Part shown: piece by piece, positions 27,128 through 35,131 of the stretch | Numbering within the stretch: the stretch's first letter is position 1 | How the letters are laid out: the number at the start of each line of letters is the position of its first letter | Assembly: GCF_044762745.1 (NCBI RefSeq) | Contig: NZ_JBIWEX010000015.1 | Location: forward strand, 47,061 to 111,060 | Reading direction: 5' to 3' | DNA from: Psychrobacillus sp044762745 | Lineage (GTDB): Bacteria > Bacillota > Bacilli > Bacillales_A > Planococcaceae | Length of the DNA: 64,000 nucleotides | Made by a program: the position numbers and the translations under genes | Notes under the pieces: generated by a model | Databases searched by the model: none | Told to the model about the DNA's origin: nothing | Seen by the model: the letters and a program-made list of their open reading frames with translations, nothing else

Positions 27128-28306
27128 TTATAGGATAAAGCTTACAATTACTGCCGATAAAACGCTTACTAAAGTTGCACCGTATAAAAGTTTCAAGCCC
27201 ATTCGTGCTACAACGTTTCCTTGTTTTTCATGAAGACCTTTTACAGCACCTGAAATGATTCCAATAGAAGAGAAATTGGCAAATGAAACAAGGAAAACGG
27301 AAATAATTCCGATTGATCGTTCACTTAAGCCTGACGCTAAATCATTTAAGGAAAGCATTGCTACAAATTCGTTTGTAACTAGTTTGGTAGCCATAATACC
27401 GCCTGCTGTTACTGATTCTGAAACAGGAATACCCATTAAAATCGCAAATGGAGCAAAGACATATCCAATAATTTCTTGGAACGAGATGCCAAATATCATA
27501 TCAAATAAGGTATTGACTCCTGCCATTAGTGCAACAAATCCAATTAACATCGCCGCAACTATGATTGCAACCTTGAATCCATCCATAATATATTCGCCTA
27601 GCATTTCAAAGAAGCTTTGTTTTTCTTCTTGCACAACAAGGAGATCTTCTTCTTCGGATACAGTGTAAGGATTAATGATGGAAGCAATGATAAATCCTCC
27701 AAATAAATTAACCACGATCGCAGTTACGACATATCTCGGTTCAATCATCGTCATATAAGCTCCGACAATAGACATCGATACAGTAGACATCGCTGACGCA
27801 CTTAGTGTATATAGACGTTGAGGGGATAATTGTCCAAGCTGTTTTTTCACGGTTATAAATACTTCAGATTGCCCAACAATAGCGGATGCTACTCCGTTGT
27901 AAGATTCCAATTTACCCATGCCGTTTACTTTACTGATTACCCAGCCCAACCATTTCATAATGAAAGGTAGAACTTTAATATGCTGCAGAATTCCGATTAG
28001 TGCTGAAATGAATACGATTGGAAGTAAAGCAGTTAAGAAGAAAGTAGCTTGTCCTTCATTCACAAGGCCACCAAATACAAAATTGATTCCTTCATTAGCG
28101 AATTCTAGTAATTTTGCAAACCCAGCTGCAATTCCCTCAATAAGAATCAATCCAAATTTAGTATTCAGTAATAAAAAAGTTAAAATTACCTGAATAATGA
28201 TCATCTGGATAATTGGTCTAATTTTTATTTTTTTACGATTGTTACTTGCAACCCATGCAAGACCCAGCACAACAATTAAGCCTATGATTGAGATTAAATA
28301 ATTCAT
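27128..28306 (-). CDS. nupC: Concentrative nucleoside transporter NupC family
   Basis: 392 residues, identical in length class to B. subtilis NupC; cation-driven pyrimidine nucleoside uptake across the cytoplasmic membrane. Seen: SYNGVASAIVGQSEVFITVK (the CNT substrate-binding GQSE motif), LYTLSASAMSTVSMSIVGAYM, NLFGGFIIASIINP and VAMLSLNDLASGLSERS. The start is taken at MNYLISII (28306) behind TGGAGG; the longer frame begins at a TTG inside that site. Alone in its transcript. Confidence 0.93.
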   Translation of the reverse strand: MNYLISIIGLIVVLGLAWVASNNRKKIKIRPIIQMIIIQVILTFLLLNTKFGLILIEGIAAGFAKLLEFANEGINFVFGGLVNEGQATFFLTALLPIVFISALIGILQHIKVLPFIMKWLGWVISKVNGMGKLESYNGVASAIVGQSEVFITVKKQLGQLSPQRLYTLSASAMSTVSMSIVGAYMTMIEPRYVVTAIVVNLFGGFIIASIINPYTVSEEEDLLVVQEEKQSFFEMLGEYIMDGFKVAIIVAAMLIGFVALMAGVNTLFDMIFGISFQEIIGYVFAPFAILMGIPVSESVTAGGIMATKLVTNEFVAMLSLNDLASGLSERSIGIISVFLVSFANFSSIGIISGAVKGLHEKQGNVVARMGLKLLYGATLVSVLSAVIVSFIL

Positions 28307-28345
28307 GTAAATTTTATGCCTCCACAAAGTTGTAATTTTAGAAGA

Positions 28346-28365
28346 TTGGACGTCTGACCATCCAA
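28346..28365. promoter_or_regulatory. Possible repressor operator upstream of nupC
   Basis: Imperfect palindrome TTGGAcGTCTGACcaTCCAA, with a central GTC-nGAC typical of GntR-family sites, about 45 bases before the nupC start. No local GntR regulator gene. Confidence 0.35.
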
Positions 28366-28532
28366 CTTACTTAGTATACATTCTTAACTCAGTTTGTCCA
28401 AATACTATTTTTTACATGTTACCCATCTTGATAAAAGAATATTATATTTTATGTAAGCGGTTCACCAAATTGTAACACTTTGACCGAATTCATTTGAATT
28501 CTAGACATTTGCACGAACGGGATGACACAACC

Positions 28533-28576
28533 AAAAAGCCACGATTACCGAATCATCTTCGGTAATCGTGGCTTTT
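28533..28576 (-). terminator. Terminator of the yibE/yibF operon (duplicate of the sstT terminator)
   Basis: AAAAGCCACGATTACCGAA / TTCGGTAATCGTGGCTTTTT on the minus strand. Virtually identical to the hairpin at 30970, see the finding on duplication. Confidence 0.92.
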
Positions 28577-28589
28577 AAATTTCTTATGT

Positions 28590-28650
28590 CATAGTTTTTA
28601 GGAATTGACAGGAACTGCTTTGCCTTATTTTCCTTCCCTACGTTCTTTAT
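28590..28650 (-). pseudogene. Remnant of an sstT 3' end
   Basis: Minus frame KERREGK-stop-GKAVPVNS-stop aligns with the tail KERKEGKQDKAVPVNS of the intact sstT gene at 31024. It starts right after the yibF stop codon and runs into the duplicated terminator. Confidence 0.85.
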
Positions 28651-28651
28651 T

Positions 28652-29416
28652 TTAGCTGTTTTCTTTGTTCTTCACAAAATAATAAGCAGTAATCCATGTC
28701 GTAATCGGAATAACTAGTGTTACTCCAATTCCAGCACAAAGGATGGTAATCATTTCTGCACTAAAAATTTTTGAATTGACAACTTCCCCAACAGAATACG
28801 CTAAATCTTTAAACCATATAAGTAATGCTAAGTAACCTCCAAAGAACGCAAAAAACAACGTATTCGCACTTGTTCCTAATATATCTCTGCCAATAGTTAA
28901 ACCAGAGAGAAACAGATCTTTTCGACTAATGTTCGGTTGGTGAAAATGGATTTCCCGCATAGGAGATGAAACCGCTATGGCCGTATCCGTAATAGCACCT
29001 ATCGTACTCATAATAATCACAGATACTGTAATTTTAATAAAATCCACTTCTATTAATAAGGAATACATTCCAATTTCCCCTATCTCTTCTTCCCCAAACC
29101 CTTGAATCATGGCCTTGTTAGTGATGAATATAATAAATAACAATAAAATAACAATGCAGATAATCGTTGAAAAAAATGCTGTTTTTGTTTTGCTATTCAC
29201 TCCATTAATATAGAAAAGATTGATGCAACTAATCACTACACATGCAATTAATGTTAAAATTACTGGATCAATATTCGGGTCGTTCATCAAAATGACAGTT
29301 ACAATGATGATACCAAAGTTGAAAAATAAAGCGAAAAAAGATCGTACTCCTTTTCTTCCGCCAATAAGGGTCATCAATAGGAATAATATCCCCGCCAATA
29401 GCACTAATACATTCAT
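28652..29416 (-). CDS. YibE/F-family membrane protein (second gene)
   Basis: 254 residues with about seven TM helices. Seen: VLLAGILFLLMTLIGGRKG at the N-terminus, IGAITDTAIAVSSPMREI and SGLTIGRDILGTSANTLFFA, the core of the YibE/F family, mirrored in the upstream gene. Start overlaps the stop of the upstream gene by four bases (ATGA-type translational coupling). Family function is unknown; lactococcal and clostridial pairs are thought to be membrane permease-like subunits. Confidence 0.85.
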   Translation of the reverse strand: MNVLVLLAGILFLLMTLIGGRKGVRSFFALFFNFGIIIVTVILMNDPNIDPVILTLIACVVISCINLFYINGVNSKTKTAFFSTIICIVILLLFIIFITNKAMIQGFGEEEIGEIGMYSLLIEVDFIKITVSVIIMSTIGAITDTAIAVSSPMREIHFHQPNISRKDLFLSGLTIGRDILGTSANTLFFAFFGGYLALLIWFKDLAYSVGEVVNSKIFSAEMITILCAGIGVTLVIPITTWITAYYFVKNKENS

Positions 29417-30552
29417 AGTTTTGCCCTCTTTCTATTCACGAAAAATATTGTCGTATAGAGACCAATCGGAATGGTTAACACGATTCCTATCCCCCCAGCT
29501 AACGCTCGAGCCAATTCCAGCGAAAGCGTGAGAGAAATCGTATAACCAAATGGAGCTGCATTCTTAAAATACAGAATAAGCGTGGGAATCGAACCACTTA
29601 CATAGGCAAAAAACAAAATATTGGTCATGGTTCCCATAATATCTTTCCCGATTTCCATCCCTGATTTTATAAGTGCTTTTACGGATATTTGGTTATTTTT
29701 CTCGTACAACCCGAAAATCGATGAAGACATTGTAATAGCTACATCCATCACGGCTCCTAAAGAGCCTAGGAATAATCCTGCCATAAATACCATTCGATAA
29801 GGTCGGGTGATAAATTGCATTTCCTCATATCGAAGTCCCTTTTCGCCCGTTACTAATAGAACGAGGTACGTAATTAAGAGTGAAATAAAAGTTCCTAGTA
29901 GGGTCGCTATAATAGCTGCATATGTTTTCTCATTTAAACCGTTAGCAAGTAACAAAGAAATGACCGTAAATAAAATAACACTTATCCCACAAATCCATAA
30001 CAGACTTTGATCAGAATTGTGGAGATAGATATCTAATGCATAGGATAAAAGCACGGCATTAAATATTAAACTAATGAAAGAAAACAGCCCCTGCTTTTTC
30101 CCTACAATCAGTAATACAAAAATAAATACCCATGTAATCAACAACAAATATTTATCACGTTTGACATCCAGAATTGTCCCAGTTAATTCCGCATATTCTT
30201 TCATATTTTGATCGATTTTTATAAATAATTCATTTCCAATTTGAAACTCATGATCATTGGCTTTAGATTGTGAGTATTCATTTGTCAAATGAATCTCCTT
30301 CCCTTTATCTTTTCCATTGATCAATTGTGCAATTAAATGTTGTGTATATAATGTATCTTCATTACCATTTATATCAATTACTTTCGTTACATCTTCTATA
30401 TTTGTCTTTATAACCTTGGCTATTGGTCTCTCATATAAGGAATGGTTATTAAAAACAAAAATAACTGAACCTATAAAACAACATAGGAGTATGGTGAGAA
30501 AGATTTTATGTTTGGAGCTCATCTTTTTATATATACTTCCAACCAAATTCAT
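29413..30552 (-). CDS. YibE/F-family membrane protein (first gene)
   Basis: 379 residues. Seen: N-terminal signal-anchor helix (about 16-36), an extracytoplasmic beta-rich domain (about 45-130) typical of YibE, then seven TM helices with LGSLGAVMDVAITMSSSIF and SGMEIGKDIMGTMTNILFFA, parallel to motifs in the partner. GGAGG seven bases before ATG. Forms a two-gene operon; the two proteins probably act as a heteromeric membrane complex (inference from coupling and shared motifs). Confidence 0.86.
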   Translation of the reverse strand: MNLVGSIYKKMSSKHKIFLTILLCCFIGSVIFVFNNHSLYERPIAKVIKTNIEDVTKVIDINGNEDTLYTQHLIAQLINGKDKGKEIHLTNEYSQSKANDHEFQIGNELFIKIDQNMKEYAELTGTILDVKRDKYLLLITWVFIFVLLIVGKKQGLFSFISLIFNAVLLSYALDIYLHNSDQSLLWICGISVILFTVISLLLANGLNEKTYAAIIATLLGTFISLLITYLVLLVTGEKGLRYEEMQFITRPYRMVFMAGLFLGSLGAVMDVAITMSSSIFGLYEKNNQISVKALIKSGMEIGKDIMGTMTNILFFAYVSGSIPTLILYFKNAAPFGYTISLTLSLELARALAGGIGIVLTIPIGLYTTIFFVNRKRAKL

Positions 30553-30710
30553 TCATAGACCTCCGATAAAATAATGTATCTAGATTATAACTTTATTATA
30601 TCTATAGAAGAAATCAATTTGAAATTTCAGATGAATTGATTGTGCTATATTAGTTTAAAAAAGACAGGACTGCCTCGATGAAGAGAAAGCCCTATTTTTA
30701 TTTCTATATG

Positions 30711-30944
30711 TTAAAAGCTTTTGACTCCTCTAAAATTATCCGCAAGCGTCATTGGTGCCTCTAGGTCGACTAGGAATAGCACAACGGTTGTATCCTTTGT
30801 CATTTGGATTGTTGTTAACTCTTCCACAGAACCTGAAATTGCATCGCCTTTATGAAGGCTTTTCCCACGTGCGCTAAATTCGCCGCCCATCACATATAAC
30901 CAAGGTGTATAACCATCGAAACATATGTATTTATAAACTGACAC
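30711..30944 (-). pseudogene. C-terminal fragment of a pirin/YhaK-type bicupin protein
   Basis: 77 residues: GYTPWLYVMGGEFSARGKSL, HKGDAISGSVEELTTIQMTK and TTVVLFLVDLEAP correspond to the second cupin barrel (turn W-L-Y-V-x-x-G and G-D) of pirin-like quercetinase proteins. The N-terminal barrel with the metal-binding His residues is absent and there is no ribosome binding site. Truncated remnant. Confidence 0.7.
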
Positions 30945-30969
30945 AGGACGGATGAATCATTAAACATCC

Positions 30970-31012
30970 AAAAAGCCACGATTACCGAATCATCTTCGGT
31001 AATCGTGGCTTT
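30970..31012 (-). terminator. Terminator of sstT
   Basis: AAAGCCACGATTACCGAA / TTCGGTAATCGTGGCTTTTT on the minus strand, 11 bases after the sstT stop. Confidence 0.93.
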
Positions 31013-31023
31013 GAATTTTTTTC

Positions 31024-32268
31024 TTAGGAATTAACAGGAACTGCTTTGTCTTGTTTTCCTTCTTTACGTTCTTTAGCTTCTTCAGCAGCAGCTGTAAACA
31101 ATACGTCAGAAGATGAATTCAGTGCAGTTTCACAAGAATCTTGCACAACCCCGATGATAAAACCAACACCAACCACTTGTATGGCAACATCAGCTGGAAC
31201 ACCAAATAAACTACATGCTAGTGGGATAAGTAATAGTGATCCGCCTGCAACACCTGATGCACCTGCAGCAGAAATTGCTGCAATAACCGTAAGCAAAAGT
31301 GCGGTCATAAAATCAACTTCAATACCGAGCGTGTTTACTGTTGCAAGTGTTAGGACAGCAATAGTAACGGCTGCGCCAGCCATATTAATAGTTGCACCTA
31401 GTGGAATGGACACTGCATAAGTATCCTCATCTAAGCCAAGTTTTTCACATAATTTCATATTTACTGGAATATTTGCAGCAGAACTACGTGTAAAGAATGC
31501 CGTAATACCACTTTCTCTTAAAACCATTAAAACAAGTGGATATGGATTTTTTCGCGTATAGATAAATACTAGTAACGGATGTACGACAAATGCGATAAAC
31601 AACATACACCCAACTAAAATTAATATTAATCTACCGTATTCAAGTAAAGCAGATAAACCACTTGTTACAATTGCATCAAATACAAGCCCCATAATACCGA
31701 GCGGTGCTAAATTGATCACCCATTGTACTACTTTGGTGATGGCATCTGAAAAACTACCTAACATTTCTTTCGTATTTTTACTGGCATTTTTTAGTGCAAG
31801 CCCAAGTACGATTGCCCACATTAATATACCTAAATAGTTAGCATTTATTAATGCATCAATTGGATTGGCAACTATGTTAAATAATAATGATTGGATAACT
31901 TCTAAAATACCCTCAGGTGGTGAAAGATCTTCTGCGCCTGTTTTGAGTGTTAATGTAACTGGGAACATAAAGCTTGCAACAACAGCGACAACCCCTGCTA
32001 AGAATGTACCAAGAGCATAAAGAACAAGAATCGATTTCATATTCGTTTTCTTACCACTTTTATGACCGGCAATGGCATGCATCACTAAAAATAATACTAA
32101 TATTGGTGCAACTGCCTTTAATGCACCGACAAATAAGGAACCTAAAATAGTTACCCCACTTGCGGCATTAGGAACGGTTAAAGCTAAGATAGCACCGACA
32201 ACAATACCAATGATAATCCTTTTTACTAGGCTCATTTGATTCCATTTAATTAATAAATTTTTCATCAT
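31024..32268 (-). CDS. sstT: Serine/threonine:Na+ symporter SstT
   Basis: 414 residues, the family length; dicarboxylate/amino acid:cation symporter fold in the cytoplasmic membrane. Seen: SLVKRIIIGIVVGAILAL (TM1), HP1 FFTRSSAANIPVNMKLCEKL with the Ser-rich tip, TM7 GATINMAGAAVTIAVLTLAT (N-M-D/A-G), HP2 AAGASGVAGGSLLLIPLA and VVGVGFIIGVVQDSCETALNSSSD. Start at 32268 follows GGGGGA with five bases. Monocistronic. Confidence 0.95.
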   Translation of the reverse strand: MMKNLLIKWNQMSLVKRIIIGIVVGAILALTVPNAASGVTILGSLFVGALKAVAPILVLFLVMHAIAGHKSGKKTNMKSILVLYALGTFLAGVVAVVASFMFPVTLTLKTGAEDLSPPEGILEVIQSLLFNIVANPIDALINANYLGILMWAIVLGLALKNASKNTKEMLGSFSDAITKVVQWVINLAPLGIMGLVFDAIVTSGLSALLEYGRLILILVGCMLFIAFVVHPLLVFIYTRKNPYPLVLMVLRESGITAFFTRSSAANIPVNMKLCEKLGLDEDTYAVSIPLGATINMAGAAVTIAVLTLATVNTLGIEVDFMTALLLTVIAAISAAGASGVAGGSLLLIPLACSLFGVPADVAIQVVGVGFIIGVVQDSCETALNSSSDVLFTAAAEEAKERKEGKQDKAVPVNS

Positions 32269-32498
32269 ACTATCCCCCAACATTATCTAATAACTTACTT
32301 GATAAAACAGCCACTTCTCCCCGTTAAAATAATATGTACTTATTTTATCATTAAATAGACTGATATTTTATCTTAACACAAGCCTTTAGAATTTTAAATT
32401 GTTTTTTTATGTTATTTTTTAGGATTTATTTTTAATTTTTTCCTGTTTTAGCCATAATTTTGAGTGTTTCTTACAGAGCATCATGAAAACAATAATAA

Positions 32499-32615
32499 GG
32501 CCACGATTACTGAATTATCTTCAAATGATGTAGAACAAGGCGGAGAAACTTCTTTCCCTAAACTGAATTTTTCAGATCACCCAAAAAAGGTATGGTAGTT
32601 TATTTCGAGTATTTC
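32499..32615 (+). pseudogene. Chimeric scar: terminator arm fused to a prolyl 4-hydroxylase gene fragment
   Basis: 32499-32522 resembles the left arm and loop of the sstT-type terminator (GGCCACGATTAC.GAAT.ATCTTC). It runs directly into 32523-32615, which matches 43559-43652 inside the intact 2OG-dioxygenase gene at close to 90 % by eye. The fragment covers the region encoding NDVEQGGETFFPKLNFS, with one small deletion. No start, no product. Confidence 0.85.
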
Positions 32616-32664
32616 AGATGCTTGAAAAAGCCAAAATAGAAACGTAGAGTAAAATCTGAGTACA

Positions 32665-32770
32665 AAAAAAAACCATTTGATGTTAGCGCATCAAATGATC
32701 CAAATTCCAAATATAATAGTAGATTACCTTCAAGGGGATTGGCTATTGAGGTTAGTAACCCATCTGAGCT
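32665..32770. repeat. ~105-bp direct repeat, copy A
   Basis: Contains hairpin CATTTGATG-TTAGCG-CATCAAATG with a T-run on the minus strand, then CAAGGGGATTGGCTATT and TAACCCATCTGA. Copy B at 34385-34492 has the same parts in the same order. The hairpin ends the small gene at 32866. Confidence 0.8.
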
Positions 32771-32866
32771 TTATGGTTAAATGATAGAATTGATACAATC
32801 AATGCTGTGTACGCTACTGCAAACATAAAGCTTCGAATACTGTCACCGGCACCACCGCATTTCATG
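32753..32866 (-). CDS. 37-residue small membrane protein
   Basis: MKCGGAGDSIRSFMFAVAYT then ALIVSILSFNHKAQMGY: a short Gly/Cys-containing head, one TM helix (about 13-30) and a short polar tail. GAGAGGTG six bases before ATG and a terminator hairpin after the stop (in repeat copy A) support a real transcription unit. Too short for confident family assignment. Confidence 0.6.
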
Positions 32867-32898
32867 TACAACACCTCTCAATATCCATTTATGTTGGT

Positions 32899-33288
32899 TT
32901 ATCGCAAACTCTTCCTACGTTCAAAACAATGTTGAATAAACTCTTTTAACACCTTCATTTTTTCCTTTGTATCTATTACTTCTAAAGGAATACATACTTC
33001 ATTGTTTTTCAATTTGAACTTTCTTAGCTCGGTAATATCAAAAGCTAGCTTCGCCTCAATATGCTGTTGAAGTTGTTCACCTAAATCGGTCTTCTTATCT
33101 CCAGGCGCAACATGAAGTATTAAACATTGATAATTTTTATTTCCATGTAATGTTGCAAACTTGGGCTGAATACCGAGAAAGGTAAAAGGCTTGTAACCTA
33201 TTATTAAATTCTTTTCAGCAATCGTACATCTTACTTGAAAACTCATTAAGTATTGATGTAATTCATTAAATGCTAATAAATTATTCAT
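32899..33288 (-). CDS. Hypothetical protein downstream of the DUF6429 gene
   Basis: 129 residues, no signal or TM segment; alternating beta/alpha pattern (VRCTIAEKNLIIGYKPFTFL, NYQCLILHVAPGDKKTDLGE, FIQHCFERRKSLR). Not recognised. Its start overlaps the end of the DUF6429 gene by eight bases, which implies translational coupling and a shared function. Confidence 0.6.
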   Translation of the reverse strand: MNNLLAFNELHQYLMSFQVRCTIAEKNLIIGYKPFTFLGIQPKFATLHGNKNYQCLILHVAPGDKKTDLGEQLQQHIEAKLAFDITELRKFKLKNNEVCIPLEVIDTKEKMKVLKEFIQHCFERRKSLR

Positions 33289-33529
33289 CTTTCATCTCTC
33301 CCAGATTATATTTCTCCATAAGCTGCTTTGCTTGTTCAATCCCTGCTTCTGTTAAATAAACAGATTTTGATTTTATGCCACCACGTAAATAATCCAGTTC
33401 CTTCAGCTGATCAAGCGCTTCAAATGAATGGCCTTTCCAGCTTCTTTGTATTGTTTCCGGAAAATCTTCTTCCTTCCATGATGTTAAATAAAGTAGAAGT
33501 AATGTTAGCTCTTCTATTTCTTTTTTCAT
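33281..33529 (-). CDS. DUF6429-family small protein
   Basis: 82 residues from ATG at 33529. Seen: ELTLLLLYLTSW, RSWKGHSFEALDQLKELDYL and GIKSKSVYLTEAGIEQAKQL, the hallmarks of DUF6429 (winged-helix-like, K-x-K-S-V-x-L-T-E-x-G). Members in other bacteria often sit on mobile or transposon-associated DNA. AAAGGTG lies twelve bases before the ATG; a GTG five codons upstream is the alternative start. Coupled with the next gene; a short copy of the dispersed palindrome lies just upstream. Confidence 0.75.
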   Translation of the reverse strand: MKKEIEELTLLLLYLTSWKEEDFPETIQRSWKGHSFEALDQLKELDYLRGGIKSKSVYLTEAGIEQAKQLMEKYNLGEMKDE

Positions 33530-33560
33530 TATTATTTTGCACACCTTTCCTTTTAGTTTT

Positions 33561-33599
33561 CCCTATGGTCAGAAACAAACATGAATGTTTCTCACAGGG
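33561..33599. repeat. Dispersed palindromic repeat, copy 3 (short form)
   Basis: CCCTaTGgTCAGAAACAAAC joined directly to ATGAATGTTTCTCACAGGG: both ends kept, the ~35-bp interior of copy 1 deleted. Confidence 0.8.
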
Positions 33600-33669
33600 T
33601 AGTTTCTTTGTCCTCGACGTTTGCTCCTAATAGAACTATATACCCCATTTTTTTCTTAATTACCTAAGC

Positions 33670-34295
33670 CTACCTATAATCAAAATGTTTACGGAACAAA
33701 ATACTTAGCAAGTCAATTCGCTCCCCATTGTTCATCGCTTTAAAATCCTTAAATATTTCATCAGCAGACAATCTGGGTTCTTCAGTTACATTAGCAAAAT
33801 ACTTATCTAGCACATTTTTCGGTGCTCTTTCACCATAATGTTCTCTGGAAAAGATATTTAACAGCTTAATTTTTTCTTCGTCCTCCATATTATTCATTGT
33901 TTGTAAAACTTTCTTAACTCCTTTTTCGAGAGTATCCTCGTCGTCTCCATACATAGCCTCATAGTTTAATTTAGTTATTTCCTCAATAGTGTGTATCTTC
34001 TTCCAAAATGCTTTTCAGATAAAGCCATTAATAACTTTATGCGTTCTCCATTTTCCATTTTTTCCATAGCCGTTAATAACTGCTCAGCAGTCATTTTATT
34101 ATCCGTCAAGGTAGTCGCTTCTTCAGTATTAGCATCCATTAAATTCATGCCACCACCCGTCAACCATTTATGACTCTCTACTAGTTCTATAAACTCATCA
34201 AGAAATGTATCCATATCAATCTCAGTAATAGATTCATTGTCCTCATGAACAACAAAAAACTCTACATTGATTCCCATTTTTTTAGGTTCCGTCAT
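33670..34295 (-). pseudogene. YggL (DUF469)-like protein with repeated C-terminal motif, frameshifted
   Basis: Two frames join into one ~208-residue protein if one A is restored near 34003-34010 (GGAAGAAG to GGAAAGAAG): ...ALSEKHFG then KKIHTIEEITKLNYEAMYGD. N-terminal part (MTEPKKMGINVEFFV, DTFLDEFIELVESHKWLTGGGM) resembles the 50S-associated YggL/DUF469 fold. After it come three copies of M-x-[ND]-x-E-[RK]-I-x-L-L-x(3)-[SR]-x-x-H-[FY]: MENGERIKLLMALSEKHF, MEDEEKIKLLNIFSREHY and MNNGERIDLLSILFRKHF. Start ATG 34295 has AGGATGG upstream. As sequenced, it gives a 106-residue product plus an uncoupled second frame (33670-33954). Confidence 0.65.
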
Positions 34296-34384
34296 GCGAC
34301 ACCATCCTAGCAACATATTTTTTCACTATTTCCTCTTAAATGTGTAATCTGAGTCAGAAACAAGCGTAAACTAAGAATAACATG

Positions 34385-34492
34385 TGAGTACAATAAAAAA
34401 AGACCATTTGATGTTTGCGCATCAAATGATCCAATATATAGGTTCCCTTTAAGGGGATTGGCTATTTAGTAGATAATAACCCATCTGAACTA
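34385..34492. repeat. ~105-bp direct repeat, copy B
   Basis: Same order as copy A: hairpin CATTTGATG-TTTGCG-CATCAAATG, TTAAGGGGATTGGCTATT, TAACCCATCTGAAC. It directly follows the ccdC stop and provides its terminator on the minus strand. Confidence 0.8.
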
Positions 34493-34957
34493 TACCAGAT
34501 TCGAGTTGTAGACTTTACGAAACTTATAGTAACTAGAAATTTTCCAAGGAATAAGATAGCCACATGCAGCGATGAAGAAGAGCAGCATCCGAGAATCCGA
34601 ATCCATATCAATGATTCCACGAATGGTCCATCGTATGGCGAAAATTAATACAAACAAAATGACGAAGGCTAAGCTTTTCTTTACATAGATCATTCTATCC
34701 TCCCGTCTTTCATAGCCGGTCGTAAGGATTAAAGGGATGGAGAGAACACATCCTAACAGCAACGCGACAGCAACTTCGAGTGATGTTACCTCTGCATTCG
34801 GGTTCATGATTAGTGCCGATCCTGGTGTTAACAAAAATAGCGTTATAATTATTCGAGTTCCTTTGCCTCTAATAGGTTTGAACATGGAGACAACTTGACG
34901 ATAAAAAATTAGGGCAGCAACAAGGATAATTATGATAAAAATGGGATTATAGTTCAT
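34490..34957 (-). CDS. ccdC: CcdC-family membrane protein (DUF1453)
   Basis: 155 residues with five hydrophobic segments; B. subtilis CcdC (~160) is encoded near ccdA and is named for the cytochrome c maturation locus, but is not essential for it. Seen: start MNYNPIFIIIILVAALIFYR, KPIRGKGTRII, LLTPGSALIMNP, VKKSLAFVILFVLIFAIR. Start chosen at 34957 by AAAGGTGG. No ccdA or resA neighbour, so the genomic context is atypical. Confidence 0.82.
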   Translation of the reverse strand: MNYNPIFIIIILVAALIFYRQVVSMFKPIRGKGTRIIITLFLLTPGSALIMNPNAEVTSLEVAVALLLGCVLSIPLILTTGYERREDRMIYVKKSLAFVILFVLIFAIRWTIRGIIDMDSDSRMLLFFIAACGYLIPWKISSYYKFRKVYNSNLV

Positions 34958-35131
34958 TAACAAACCACCTTTCGAGTTATTTGACTATCTCACTCTTTTA
35001 AAGAGCCAAACAGGAAAAATATATAGACTTCAGACCTATAAATATATCAAATTATTCATTCTCCCTTTTCTCACTAATCCTTTGAGTCGTCTTTGTAGTC
35101 AGATTGCAGTTGTTAGATCAAAAAGACATTA

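Noticed and set aside
33281..34295. Toxin-antitoxin pair (overlapping small genes)
   Set aside because: DUF6429 and its partner overlap, but neither shows known toxin folds or antitoxin DNA-binding motifs; the YggL-like gene is broken.
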